Numbered from the stretch's first letter, positions 24,443 to 31,137 are shown. The stretch: 31,511 nucleotides of DNA from CAMEON01 sp045128275 (GCA_045128275.1 JBGVRH010000021.1:1-31511); one strand, 5' to 3'. Translations and numbers: made by a program. The notes: a model not told the origin generated them from the letters alone.

Positions 24443-24461
24443 GGCTCGCCGTAGGCGAACC
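24443..24461. other. Short hairpin between dprA and topA
   Basis: GGCTCGCC (24443-24450) pairs with GGCGAACC (24454-24461) over a 3-nt GTA loop, with one wobble position. It starts 2 nt after the dprA stop on the transcript. It lacks a T tract, so it is not a good terminator. Its 3-nt loop resembles those of the array at 2469-2595. Confidence 0.5.
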
Positions 24462-24463
24462 GA

Positions 24464-25774
24464 TTATTTTCTTGAGTAAAGTCCTCCGGGGAGGGTGACC
24501 GTCAAGCCCTTGATCTCCAGGACGGTCATGGCCGCCATGATCTCACCCACCGAGAAGCCCTCGCGGGTCAGATAGTCAATGGGCACGGCGTGATCCAGGG
24601 GCAGGGTCTCGAAGATCCTGCGCTGGGTGTCGGTCAGGGATTTCAAGGCCCGCTCGGAGGCATCTCCGTGGGCGGGAACCGACGGGGGAGGGGGTGCTGT
24701 CTCCCGCTTGTCACGGGAGCGGGGAGACCGGGACGGCTCGGCCGAGGTGCGGCCGCGCTCCTTGGTTCCCTCTTCGGAGGAAGCCCGGGACTGCTCTCGG
24801 GGCTTCTCGGTACGGGTGCAGACACCCAGGCGGTTCAAGCCCTCCTCGTCGAGAGCCGAGCGTTTCTCGGCCAGCGCGAGCTTGACCGAATCCAGCTGAT
24901 CCCGATACAGGTAGGCGTAATTTTCCAGGATATCCCTGGCACCCAGGGTAATGGCGGCACCGTCGCTGATGAGCTGGTTGGTGCCCGCCGAGTTGGTCTC
25001 TCCCACGTTCCCGGGGAAGGCGTAGATCTCTCGTCCCTGGAGGATGGCGTTGCGGGCGGTGATCATGGCTCCCGATTTGAGATCCCCCTCCACCACCACG
25101 GTGCCCTGGGAAAGACCGCTGATGATGCGGTTACGGATGGGAAAATTCCTGCCCTCGGGCGGTGTCCCGGGAGCGAACTCGGTGAGGATCGCGCCGTGGG
25201 CGGTGATCTCGGAGAAGAGCTTACTATGCTCGCGGGGATAGAGCACGTTGATGCCGCTGCCCAGCACGGCCACGGTGGAGCCACCCGCCAGAATGGTTCC
25301 CGCGGCGGCCACGCCGTCGTTGCCCAGGGCCATGCCCGACACCACAACAGCTCCCGCCGCCCCCAGCTCATAGCCTATTTTATACGCGATGCGCTTGCCG
25401 TATTCGCTCATACTCCGTGTCCCCACCACGCTGATACAAAGCTTGCGGGAGAGGTCGGGCAGATTGCCCTTGCAGTAGAGCAGGACGGGAGGATCCTGGA
25501 TGGAGCGGAGGCTCAAGGGGTAGTCCTCATCCTGCCAGAAGAGGATACGGACGCGATTCTGCTTGCAGTACTCCGAGATACGGGAAGCCTCCTCCAAGGA
25601 CTTATCCGCCAAACGCGCCTTGAGGCTTCGGGAGCAAGGAAGGCCCTCCAGCTCGCTCTCGTCAGCCTTGTACAGCTCATAGGGCGAGCCGCAGGCCTCC
25701 AGAAGGTACTGGAATTCCTTATTCTGCACCCCGCATCGCAGGGCAAACCAGATCTCGAACAATCTGTCCTTCAT
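24464..25774 (-). CDS. dprA: DNA-processing protein DprA
   Basis: DprA binds incoming single-stranded DNA and loads RecA during transformation. It has 436 residues. An N-terminal helical region covers 1-100. The Rossmann-like core has SVVGTRSMSEYGKR (115-128) and FPIRNRIISGLSQGTVVVE (211-229). A basic, Ser/Pro-rich linker spans about 311-366, and a C-terminal winged-helix region about 372-436. The usual SGxARGIDxxAH motif reads SGMALGNDGVAAAG (146-159), so Arg, Ile and His are replaced. The ATG at 25774 has AAAGGAG six nt upstream. It heads the run that ends with rsfS. Nothing else competence-related is nearby. Confidence 0.95.
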   Translation of the reverse strand: MKDRLFEIWFALRCGVQNKEFQYLLEACGSPYELYKADESELEGLPCSRSLKARLADKSLEEASRISEYCKQNRVRILFWQDEDYPLSLRSIQDPPVLLYCKGNLPDLSRKLCISVVGTRSMSEYGKRIAYKIGYELGAAGAVVVSGMALGNDGVAAAGTILAGGSTVAVLGSGINVLYPREHSKLFSEITAHGAILTEFAPGTPPEGRNFPIRNRIISGLSQGTVVVEGDLKSGAMITARNAILQGREIYAFPGNVGETNSAGTNQLISDGAAITLGARDILENYAYLYRDQLDSVKLALAEKRSALDEEGLNRLGVCTRTEKPREQSRASSEEGTKERGRTSAEPSRSPRSRDKRETAPPPPSVPAHGDASERALKSLTDTQRRIFETLPLDHAVPIDYLTREGFSVGEIMAAMTVLEIKGLTVTLPGGLYSRK

Positions 25775-25814
25775 GGCGGACTCCTTTCAGGGAAGAAAAT
25801 TCGGGTCGCTCGGG

Positions 25815-26004
25815 AAAATGAAAATGCAAAATGCTAAATGCAAAATGCAAAATGCAAAATCAACCGATTTCGGAAGACACGGAAAAGCAAACGGCAAGGC
25901 AATTTTGAAAACGGGAAAGCCATGGCTACGGTACAAACGAGAAAAAGCGAAAATTCTTACCGCGATCCGCTTCCCGATTTTGCATTTTGCATTTTGCATT
26001 TCTC
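25815..26004. repeat. Heptamer-arm noncoding element 3 (between trmH-type gene and dprA)
   Basis: The left arm reads aaaatgc, aaaatgc, taaatgc, aaaatgc, aaaatgc, aaaatca (25821-25862), preceded by a partial copy. The right arm is attttgc three times and then atttctc (25977-26004), the inverse complement. The core of about 114 nt is purine-rich and contains the palindrome AGCCATGGCT (25918-25927). It fills nearly the whole 241-nt gap. No gene, promoter or terminator is evident inside it. Confidence 0.8.
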
Positions 26005-26015
26005 ATTCGGCGGCC

Positions 26016-26882
26016 TTACCGCCGCCCCAGCTCCCACATAAGGAGCGCGGCGGCCACACCCGCGTTCAGGGACTCGGTATCGGCCTCCATGGGGATGTAA
26101 ACGCTACGGTCGCAGGCGGCGATGACGGCGTCGGACAAACCGTGTCCCTCGTTGCCGATGACAGCACCCGTGGGATGACCTTCCCGCTCGGCGTCAAAGG
26201 CGGAGGAGCCAAGGCAAAGGGCCATATCGTCCAGAGCGGCAGCGTAGATCCGTCTGCCCTCGGCGCGCAGACCGCGGATCGTGCCGGCCAGATCCTCTAC
26301 CCGGGTAATGGGCAGGGAGAACAGGGGGCCCATGGCGGTACGGACGGTGCGGGGATGGTAAAGATCGGCGCAGTCGGCGCTCATGATGATGTGGCCTACC
26401 CCCAGGGCGGCGGCACTGCGGATGATGGCGCCCACGTTGAGAGGGTCTCTCACAGACTCCAGCAGAAGGACGGGAGCATCCTTGCGGACGTTCACTTCGT
26501 CTTCCTTATATATTATAATACAATTGTGGAATTTGTCAATATATTTTGCGACGGTTATGACCCCGTCGGGGGCATTTTCTTGAGAAATTTTCTCAAAAAG
26601 ACTATCCTCCACCCCGAACACGGGGCAACCCGCATCGGCGGGAGTACAGCCGTACAGCTCCTCCATACGGGCGGCTACGCGGTCGGCTGTGCCCACGCGG
26701 AGGAAAATAGCCTCCATCTCCACCCCGCGGCGGATGGCCTCGCAAAGGAGCTTGACCCCGTCAAAGCGGAAGGTGCGGGTCTTTTCGCGGGCGCGGCGGT
26801 CGTCCAGCTTCATGAGCTCCACCACGCGGCGGTTCTGGCGGGAGGTAATGATCTCCCCGTCAAAGCGAATATGCGCAGACAT
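26016..26882 (-). CDS. SpoU/TrmH-family RNA 2'-O-methyltransferase
   Basis: SPOUT-class methyltransferase, 288 residues. An N-terminal substrate-binding domain (1-105, starting ITSRQNRRVVELMKL, with RFDGVKLLCEA) resembles the rRNA methylase TsnR/RlmB type. The C-terminal SPOUT knot has motif 1 LLESVRDPLNVGAIIRSA, motif 2 GAVIGNEGHGLSD and motif 3 IPMEADTESLNAGVAAALLM. The target is probably 23S rRNA, but the site cannot be told. The start is the ATG at 26882 with GAGGTG nearby; the open frame continues 49 codons upstream through terminator-like sequence. A locally A+T-rich stretch (26505-26555) encodes a divergent linker. It lies downstream of rplT, a frequent position for this family. Confidence 0.9.
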   Translation of the reverse strand: MSAHIRFDGEIITSRQNRRVVELMKLDDRRAREKTRTFRFDGVKLLCEAIRRGVEMEAIFLRVGTADRVAARMEELYGCTPADAGCPVFGVEDSLFEKISQENAPDGVITVAKYIDKFHNCIIIYKEDEVNVRKDAPVLLLESVRDPLNVGAIIRSAAALGVGHIIMSADCADLYHPRTVRTAMGPLFSLPITRVEDLAGTIRGLRAEGRRIYAAALDDMALCLGSSAFDAEREGHPTGAVIGNEGHGLSDAVIAACDRSVYIPMEADTESLNAGVAAALLMWELGRR

Positions 26883-26926
26883 GAAAACACCTCGTTTCGG
26901 TGATTTTTTCACCCCAACAGAGGGGG

Positions 26927-26970
26927 AAAAGACCCCCGAAGGCACCCGCTCGCGGGGCTTTTTCGGGGGA
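26927..26970 (-). terminator. Second strong hairpin before the methyltransferase gene
   Basis: CCCCCGAA (26933-26940) pairs with TTCGGGGG (26962-26969), with an inner CCCGC/GCGGG stem. On the minus strand TCTTTT follows. It may be a back-up terminator for rplT or an attenuator of the methyltransferase gene, whose start is 45 nt further on. Confidence 0.6.
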
Positions 26971-27003
26971 TTTTGACCCGATCGATACAGGCCATTCAAT
27001 GAT

Positions 27004-27038
27004 AAAAACCCGAGTAGGCAAAAGCCCATCGGGTTTTT
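27004..27038 (-). terminator. Rho-independent terminator of the infC-rpmI-rplT operon
   Basis: AAAAACCCGA (27004-27013) pairs with TCGGGTTTTT (27029-27038); an inner GGC/GCC pair with an AAAA loop caps it. It begins 12 nt past the rplT stop. Confidence 0.88.
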
Positions 27039-27050
27039 ATGACGATCACA

Positions 27051-27404
27051 TTACAGGGCAGCCTTAGCCTGCTCGCACAGAGCGGCGAAAGCCTCCTTGT
27101 CGGAAATAGCGATCTCGGACAGCATCTTACGGTTCAGGGTGATGCCTGCCTTCTTCAGACCGTTCATGAAGGTGGAGTAGTTCATACCGTTAGCCTTGCA
27201 GCCGGCGGAGATACGGGTGATCCACAGACGGCGGAAGTCGCGCTTCTTCAGGCGGCGGCCGGCGAATGCGTAGTTACCGCTCTTCAGGACGGCCTGCTTA
27301 GCCATCTTGAAGTGCTTGGACTTGCTGCCCCAGTAACCCTTGGCAGCCTTCAGAACCTTATTTCTTCTCTTGCGCGTCATCATTGCGCCCTTAATTCTTG
27401 CCAT
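27051..27404 (-). CDS. rplT: 50S ribosomal protein L20
   Basis: L20 is an early-assembly 50S protein that in several bacteria also represses its own operon. It has 117 residues, basic and mostly helical, with the canonical MARIKGAMMTRKRRNKVLK start, GYWGSKSKHFKMAKQAV and DFRRLWITRISAGCKANGMNYS. The ATG at 27404 follows AGGAGG with an 8-nt spacing. It is the last gene of infC-rpmI-rplT and is followed by a terminator. Confidence 0.98.
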   Translation of the reverse strand: MARIKGAMMTRKRRNKVLKAAKGYWGSKSKHFKMAKQAVLKSGNYAFAGRRLKKRDFRRLWITRISAGCKANGMNYSTFMNGLKKAGITLNRKMLSEIAISDKEAFAALCEQAKAAL

Positions 27405-27434
27405 TTTTCTTTCCTCCTAAATCTCTTGTGTCGA

Positions 27435-27629
27435 TTACTTCTGGATCATAGCTCTGATGTTGGCAGTCATTGCCTCGCTCAGAATGGCGCTGGAGCGCAG
27501 ATGTCTCTTTCTCTTGGAGGGCTTCTTACCCAGGTTGTGGCGGTGGTGGCAGTGGTTGATCTTGACCTTGCCGGTACCGGTCACGGAAAATCTCTTGGCA
27601 GATGCCTTGTGTGTCTTAACCTTTCCCAT
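27435..27629 (-). CDS. rpmI: 50S ribosomal protein L35
   Basis: L35, 64 residues, very basic, with the conserved KVKTHKASAKRFSVTGTGKVK and RHNLGKKPSKRKRHLR segments. The start is the ATG at 27629 with AAGGA eight nt upstream. The frame extends a further 17 codons but this is not supported. It lies 30 nt before rplT and 202 nt after infC, an unusually long gap that appears structured. Confidence 0.98.
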   Translation of the reverse strand: MGKVKTHKASAKRFSVTGTGKVKINHCHHRHNLGKKPSKRKRHLRSSAILSEAMTANIRAMIQK

Positions 27630-27831
27630 TTTACTTTTCCTTCTTTCATTGTAGTGATGGCCGCGCAATGGGGTTCGCACGGCGCACCCGTTGGCTTTCC
27701 TTTCGGAGCCTTATATCATGTAGACCGCGTCGGGAGACGGGGTTCATGAACAAAATTTTGGGGTCGCGTCGGGTCTGTGCGTATATCGTTGGTTACCCAC
27801 CGATGCGGAAAAATCCGCGGCACACGATTGC
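27630..27831 (-). other. 202-nt structured spacer between infC and rpmI
   Basis: No ORF is supported here. It contains a GCGGA/TCCGC hairpin (27805-27818), an imperfect hairpin at 27693-27710 whose minus-strand RNA has a GAAA loop, and a direct repeat CGCGTCGGG at 27726-27734 and 27765-27773. In Escherichia coli the infC-rpmI region is the L20 translational control site. A comparable role here is only a possibility. Confidence 0.4.
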
Positions 27832-28365
27832 TTACTTCTTGTTGGAGACAGGATTGATGACCATGCTCATGAAGCGACCGTCCAGAACGGGCTTCTTGTC
27901 GCAGGTGCCGACCTCCTTCACGTCCTCGAGGAACTTCTCAAGGATCTCGCGGCCGATGGCCATGTGGCTCATCTCACGTCCGCGGAACTTCATGACCACG
28001 CGAACCTTGTTGCCCGAAGACAGGAACTTCTTGGCCTGGTTCATCTTGGTCTCATAGTCGTGGGTGTCGATGCGGCAGGACAGCTGGATCTCCTTGAGCT
28101 CCACGGTCTGCTGCTTCTTCTTGGCTTCCTTCTCTCTCTTCTGCTTCTCAAAGCAGAACTTGCCGTAGTCCATGATCTTGCACACGGGGGGAGTTGCCAT
28201 GGGTGCGATCATGACCAGATCCAATTCCTTCTCATAGGCGATCTTGAGGGCTTCCTTGGAGCTCATGATTCCAAGGGGCTCTCCATCGGCGGTTACGACT
28301 CGGATCTCCTTCGCGGTGATTTCCTCGTTGAGGAGAGTCTGAGCTTCTTTAGCATTCGCGGCGAT
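27832..28365 (-). CDS. infC: Translation initiation factor IF-3 (ATC start)
   Basis: IF-3 binds the 30S subunit, blocks premature 50S joining and rejects wrong start codons. From the start chosen here it has 177 residues. The N-domain starts LLNEEITAKEIRVV and continues with GEPLGIMSSKEALKIA and MATPPVCKIMDYGKF. A lysine-rich linker (about 80-95) leads to the C-domain IDTHDYETKMNQAKKFL, KVRVVMKFRGREM and DGRFMSMVI. No ATG, GTG or TTG lies in frame at the right place. AGGAGG (28379-28374) is followed after about eight bases by ATC at 28365-28363. An in-frame ATG at 28509 would add 48 residues unlike IF-3. Rare start codons in infC are a known basis of IF-3 self-control. Confidence 0.93.
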   Translation of the reverse strand: MAANAKEAQTLLNEEITAKEIRVVTADGEPLGIMSSKEALKIAYEKELDLVMIAPMATPPVCKIMDYGKFCFEKQKREKEAKKKQQTVELKEIQLSCRIDTHDYETKMNQAKKFLSSGNKVRVVMKFRGREMSHMAIGREILEKFLEDVKEVGTCDKKPVLDGRFMSMVINPVSNKK

Positions 28366-28379
28366 AGGTAAACACCTCC
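28363..28379 (-). promoter_or_regulatory. infC ribosome binding site with ATC start codon
   Basis: AGGAGG at 28379-28374 and ATC at 28365-28363, spacing 8 nt. It directly follows the T-rich end of the candidate attenuator. It decides the infC start because no standard start codon sits in frame after this SD. Confidence 0.75.
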
Positions 28380-28380
28380 T

Positions 28381-28417
28381 AAAAATAAAAATCGTACCGA
28401 AGCGACAGCCCCGGCAC
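28381..28417 (-). promoter_or_regulatory. Candidate transcription attenuator in the infC leader
   Basis: Read on the minus strand, GTGCCG (28417-28412) pairs with CGGTAC (28399-28394, one G-U), then comes TTTTTATTTTT (28391-28381), an intrinsic-terminator shape. The hairpin loop includes most of TCGCTTC (28405-28399), which is complementary to GAAGCGA near the leader 5' end (28507-28501). This allows a pseudoknot or an alternative fold. In Bacillus subtilis the same operon is attenuated by L20. Confidence 0.5.
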
Positions 28418-28519
28418 ACAGAGACCCACCCAGTTCTTTGAGTGGCAACGTCTATTGACCGCCGCGCATTCATGGATGGCGGGGTGGAAACCGGGCGGTT
28501 TCGCTTCATTTACTGTGAT

Positions 28520-28548
28520 AGTATACCACACTCCGCGTGGTTTGTCAA
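28520..28548 (-). promoter_or_regulatory. Sigma-A promoter of infC-rpmI-rplT
   Basis: TTGACA (28548-28543), a 17-nt spacer and TATACT (28525-28520) on the minus strand. This leaves a leader of about 150 nt before infC. Confidence 0.93.
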
Positions 28549-28585
28549 GGCTTTTTTCAAAAAAATCAAAAATATTTTTTCGACC

Positions 28586-28627
28586 GAAAAATCCGTCGGG
28601 CAAAAGCGGAAAGCCCTTGCCCGACGG
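28586..28627 (-). terminator. Rho-independent terminator after the PP2C-like gene
   Basis: CCGTCGGGCAA (28593-28603) pairs perfectly with TTGCCCGACGG (28617-28627). On the minus strand ATTTTT follows. It begins 8 nt past the stop. A T tract on the other side could allow weak plus-strand function. Confidence 0.92.
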
Positions 28628-28635
28628 GAATTTTT

Positions 28636-30777
28636 TCAGTTTCCGATGCGTAAATACTCACCGTAGGCCGCGGCATAGGCGGCGTAGGCCTCAGCGCGGC
28701 GGGCGTTCAGCTCCCGTGTCTCCTGCCAGCGGCGGACGGAATCGCGGTAGTCGCGGCGGGCGGCGGGGTCCATGATGGCGACCACGCTCTCCCCCCAGTC
28801 GGCGTCCTCGTAGGCCGAGGCGCGCAGGGCGTGGAGCTGGAGGTCGGCGCGGTTGGCGATCTCTCGGGCCATGCGACGCTCGGCTCCGCGACTCTCCATG
28901 CGGGAGAGCAGCGCGCCCGTACCCTTGGATACCCGGCGCAGAGACTCCAGCAATTCCCGATAGGGCGCGGTGATCTCGGGGGCGGCCAGGAGGCTATCCC
29001 AGCGCTCCTCCGAAAGAGTGCCGTTCAGAATCCCCTGCCAGTCAGCGGCGAAAAAGCCATCCTCGGATACGTCCATGCGGAAGAGCAGCTCACGCTCGTA
29101 GGTGTAAGCGGTATAGAGACTGCGGTAACGGTCGGTTTCGGCCTGCCAGTCCCGCAGAACGGGATCCAGGGCGGTGGGAACACCCGTTTCCAGGTTTTCG
29201 GCCCAGGCTGCGATGCTTCCGTCCCCCGCCCGTCCGTCCAGCCAATCCTTGCCGTCGGCACGGAGAACAGTCAAGCTGTCCGACAGAAGATTTTCCAGGC
29301 GGTTCAAAGCCTTCTTGCGGGTTGCGCGCATCCTTACCAGACAAGCGCTCATGTCGGCGCAGGCGGCGTAGGCACGGGCGGCGGCGGGGGAGGACACACG
29401 GTCGCAGACCCGCAGGAGAGAGGGGCGAAGCATGACCCAATGGTCAGCGAGGTTCTCACGCAGGATGTGGCGGTTTTCCTCCACACGGGCGCGGTCGGCA
29501 TCGTTTTCACCGTCGTAGCGGCGGTAGGTCTCGTAGACCTCGTCGAAGCTCAGACGGCGATAGGCGGGCACGTCAGCGGGCGCAGGAGAGATCTCCCCCG
29601 TCTTGCCCTTTCTCAGCTTGTCCAAAGCGCACAGGCGCAGAGCCTCGGTCACACGGTCCGCAAGGCCACTCGTCTGCTCCAGTATATGGCGAATATAATT
29701 CATCTCGGCCTCCTCCCGTGGGGGCAGAGGCGGGACACGGTCGGAATCGTAGCCCTCGGGCATGAGGGAAATCATGCTCTCCAGATGGGACAGGCGGTTC
29801 TGGCAAGCCGAGCGGAAGACCTCGTAGGAGGCGCCCTCCCGCAGAATCATCATAGCCCCCGAGGCACTGTCCCGTCCGCGGGAACGTCCCGTAAAGAAGC
29901 GAGCCGCCCGCTCTCCGAACTCCTGCTCGCGGACGCAGGCGGTGATGACGCGGAGGAGCTGATCCTCCAAACGCATACGGTACCGCCAGACCAGGCCGGG
30001 ATTCTCCCGCAGAGCGCGGATCTCAGCAGGGCTCAAAGCGCAGACGCTGTCCGACAGCAGCAGGATCGAAAAGGGCTCGGGATGGTGGAGGGTCATGCTT
30101 TTACCCGAAACGGCCACCGTCAGATCGGGGGACAGCACAGGCGTATCGGTGAGCCACAGAGGGTGAAGCCCTCCCTCGTCCAGCAAAAACACGCGAAAAT
30201 CCCCCGCGGCGAAAATGTCCAGGGTATAGTTCCCTTCTCCCACAGGCGTGACACGGCAAGCACCCAGGGAAACCGTATAGTACACCGCCTCGTCGGAGGT
30301 CAGGCCGTCATCGCAGATCACCTCGCGGAGTCGGGCCAGCTTGGCGGGGATCTCGTCGCTGAGCATGAGAGCCGCTTGCTCAAAGGAGCCCTTCGCGGCA
30401 GGGCCGGTCAAGACCTTGAGAGCAACCGCCTCAGCCAGAGCGGCACAGTAGCGGGCAACGGGATGCTCGTGGGTTTCCTCGGCCTCCCCGAAGGTGGCGC
30501 GCAGGAGTCGGATATTGTCATCGGTGCGGGGAATGAGACTCCCGTACAGCCCGTCGAACAAGCCGTCCACGCCCCCCGCCTCCACAGGGTACGCAGGAGA
30601 AACAGAACCGTCGGTAACGTCATGACCGTTGACAGCAATGAGCAGCTCGGAGGTCGCCACAGGGCAAGCATCGTGTACGATGCCATAGGCCTCCGGATTC
30701 TCAGACAGGAAGACCATGCCCGTCTTGAGATGGGACTCCATGGCGGTGACCTCTTCGGTATACGTCTTTTTATCCAT
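28636..30777 (-). CDS. Large PP2C-like protein with long C-terminal helical region, function unknown
   Basis: A 713-residue soluble protein that I cannot name. The first 315 residues resemble a divergent PP2C/PPM phosphatase: FDGLYG (74-79) at the DGMGG position, AAGDFRVFLLDEGGL (190-204) at the GDSR strand, SILLLSDSVCALS (227-239) at the LSDG strand, and GRDSASGAMMIL (301-312) at the terminal D-N motif. The metal-binding aspartates appear to be kept. Residues 320-713 are mostly amphipathic helix, rich in Arg, Glu and Ala, without a recognisable domain or membrane segment. The ATG at 30777 has AAAGGAGG seven nt upstream; the frame extends 24 codons further. It is a single-gene unit with its own promoter and terminator, divergent from tRNA-Glu. 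Confidence 0.75.
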   Translation of the reverse strand: MDKKTYTEEVTAMESHLKTGMVFLSENPEAYGIVHDACPVATSELLIAVNGHDVTDGSVSPAYPVEAGGVDGLFDGLYGSLIPRTDDNIRLLRATFGEAEETHEHPVARYCAALAEAVALKVLTGPAAKGSFEQAALMLSDEIPAKLARLREVICDDGLTSDEAVYYTVSLGACRVTPVGEGNYTLDIFAAGDFRVFLLDEGGLHPLWLTDTPVLSPDLTVAVSGKSMTLHHPEPFSILLLSDSVCALSPAEIRALRENPGLVWRYRMRLEDQLLRVITACVREQEFGERAARFFTGRSRGRDSASGAMMILREGASYEVFRSACQNRLSHLESMISLMPEGYDSDRVPPLPPREEAEMNYIRHILEQTSGLADRVTEALRLCALDKLRKGKTGEISPAPADVPAYRRLSFDEVYETYRRYDGENDADRARVEENRHILRENLADHWVMLRPSLLRVCDRVSSPAAARAYAACADMSACLVRMRATRKKALNRLENLLSDSLTVLRADGKDWLDGRAGDGSIAAWAENLETGVPTALDPVLRDWQAETDRYRSLYTAYTYERELLFRMDVSEDGFFAADWQGILNGTLSEERWDSLLAAPEITAPYRELLESLRRVSKGTGALLSRMESRGAERRMAREIANRADLQLHALRASAYEDADWGESVVAIMDPAARRDYRDSVRRWQETRELNARRAEAYAAYAAAYGEYLRIGN

Positions 30778-30820
30778 GCCAAGTCCTCCTTTCTCCCCAA
30801 GGGAATCTGATCTTTTCACT

Positions 30821-30849
30821 ATTATAGCACACCTCCGCCCATTTGTCAA
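30821..30849 (-). promoter_or_regulatory. Sigma-A promoter of the PP2C-like gene
   Basis: TTGACA (30849-30844), a 17-nt spacer and TATAAT (30826-30821) on the minus strand, both hexamers perfect. The gene start is about 45 nt downstream. Confidence 0.95.
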
Positions 30850-30916
30850 CTCTCCCCCTCACATCAGGCCTTCCGACAAATTTCCAACATTTTTAAAACT
30901 TTTTTTCAAAAACCTA

Positions 30917-30945
30917 TTGACAAAATCAAAGCCATATGCTATAAT
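30917..30945 (+). promoter_or_regulatory. Sigma-A promoter of tRNA-Glu
   Basis: TTGACA (30917-30922), a 17-nt spacer and TATAAT (30940-30945), both perfect. The tRNA starts 20 nt downstream. It is back to back with the promoter at 30821-30849. Confidence 0.95.
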
Positions 30946-30964
30946 GGGCGAGTCGTCAAGACAA

Positions 30965-31039
30965 GGCCCGTTGGTCAAGCGGTTAAGACGCTAGCCTCTC
31001 ACGCTGGAAACATGGGTTCGATTCCCGTACGGGTCACCA
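30965..31039 (+). tRNA. tRNA-Glu (anticodon CTC)
   Basis: A 75-nt tRNA with CCA encoded. The acceptor stem is GGCCCGT with ACGGGTC plus discriminator A, with one G-U pair. The D stem is GTC/GAC. The anticodon stem CTAGC/GCTGG encloses loop CTCTCAC, giving anticodon CTC, which reads GAG. The T stem ATGGG/CCCGT encloses TTCGATT. It is the only plus-strand gene supported in the window, with its own promoter and terminator. Confidence 0.96.
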
Positions 31040-31042
31040 TTG

Positions 31043-31082
31043 CCAACCTAAATTGAACCATTCAATTTAGGTTGGTTTTTTC
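31043..31082 (+). terminator. Rho-independent terminator of tRNA-Glu
   Basis: A perfect 15-bp stem: CCAACCTAAATTGAA (31043-31057) with TTCAATTTAGGTTGG (31061-31075), 3-nt loop, then six T residues. Confidence 0.96.
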
Positions 31083-31087
31083 TTTGC

Positions 31088-31128
31088 AAAAAAAGCAGGC
31101 GCGCAGCTCGGAAATGAGTTGCGCGCCT
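31088..31128 (-). terminator. Rho-independent terminator for leftward transcription from the right edge
   Basis: A 13-position stem, 31097-31109 with 31116-31128, one wobble. On the minus strand it is followed by GC and then seven T residues (31094-31088). It probably ends the transcript of the gene at 31350-31511. Plus-strand function is possible but its T tract is weaker. Confidence 0.85.
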
Positions 31129-31137
31129 TTAATTATT

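Noticed and set aside
21752..24454. Plus-strand open frame of 900 codons opposite topA and part of trmFO
   Set aside because: Gly/Leu/His/Val-rich shadow of topA and trmFO; no start signals and no recognisable domain.
25815..26004. CRISPR array
   Set aside because: Repeats are only 7 nt and directly adjacent without spacers, the arms are inverted, and no cas genes are present.
26883..27029. Methyltransferase gene starting at the upstream ATG at 27029
   Set aside because: The extension runs through two terminator-like hairpins; the ATG at 26882 has an SD and matches the family N-terminus.
28366..28509. infC starting at the ATG at 28509
   Set aside because: It would add 48 residues with no IF-3 character and begin at or before the predicted transcription start region, with no SD.
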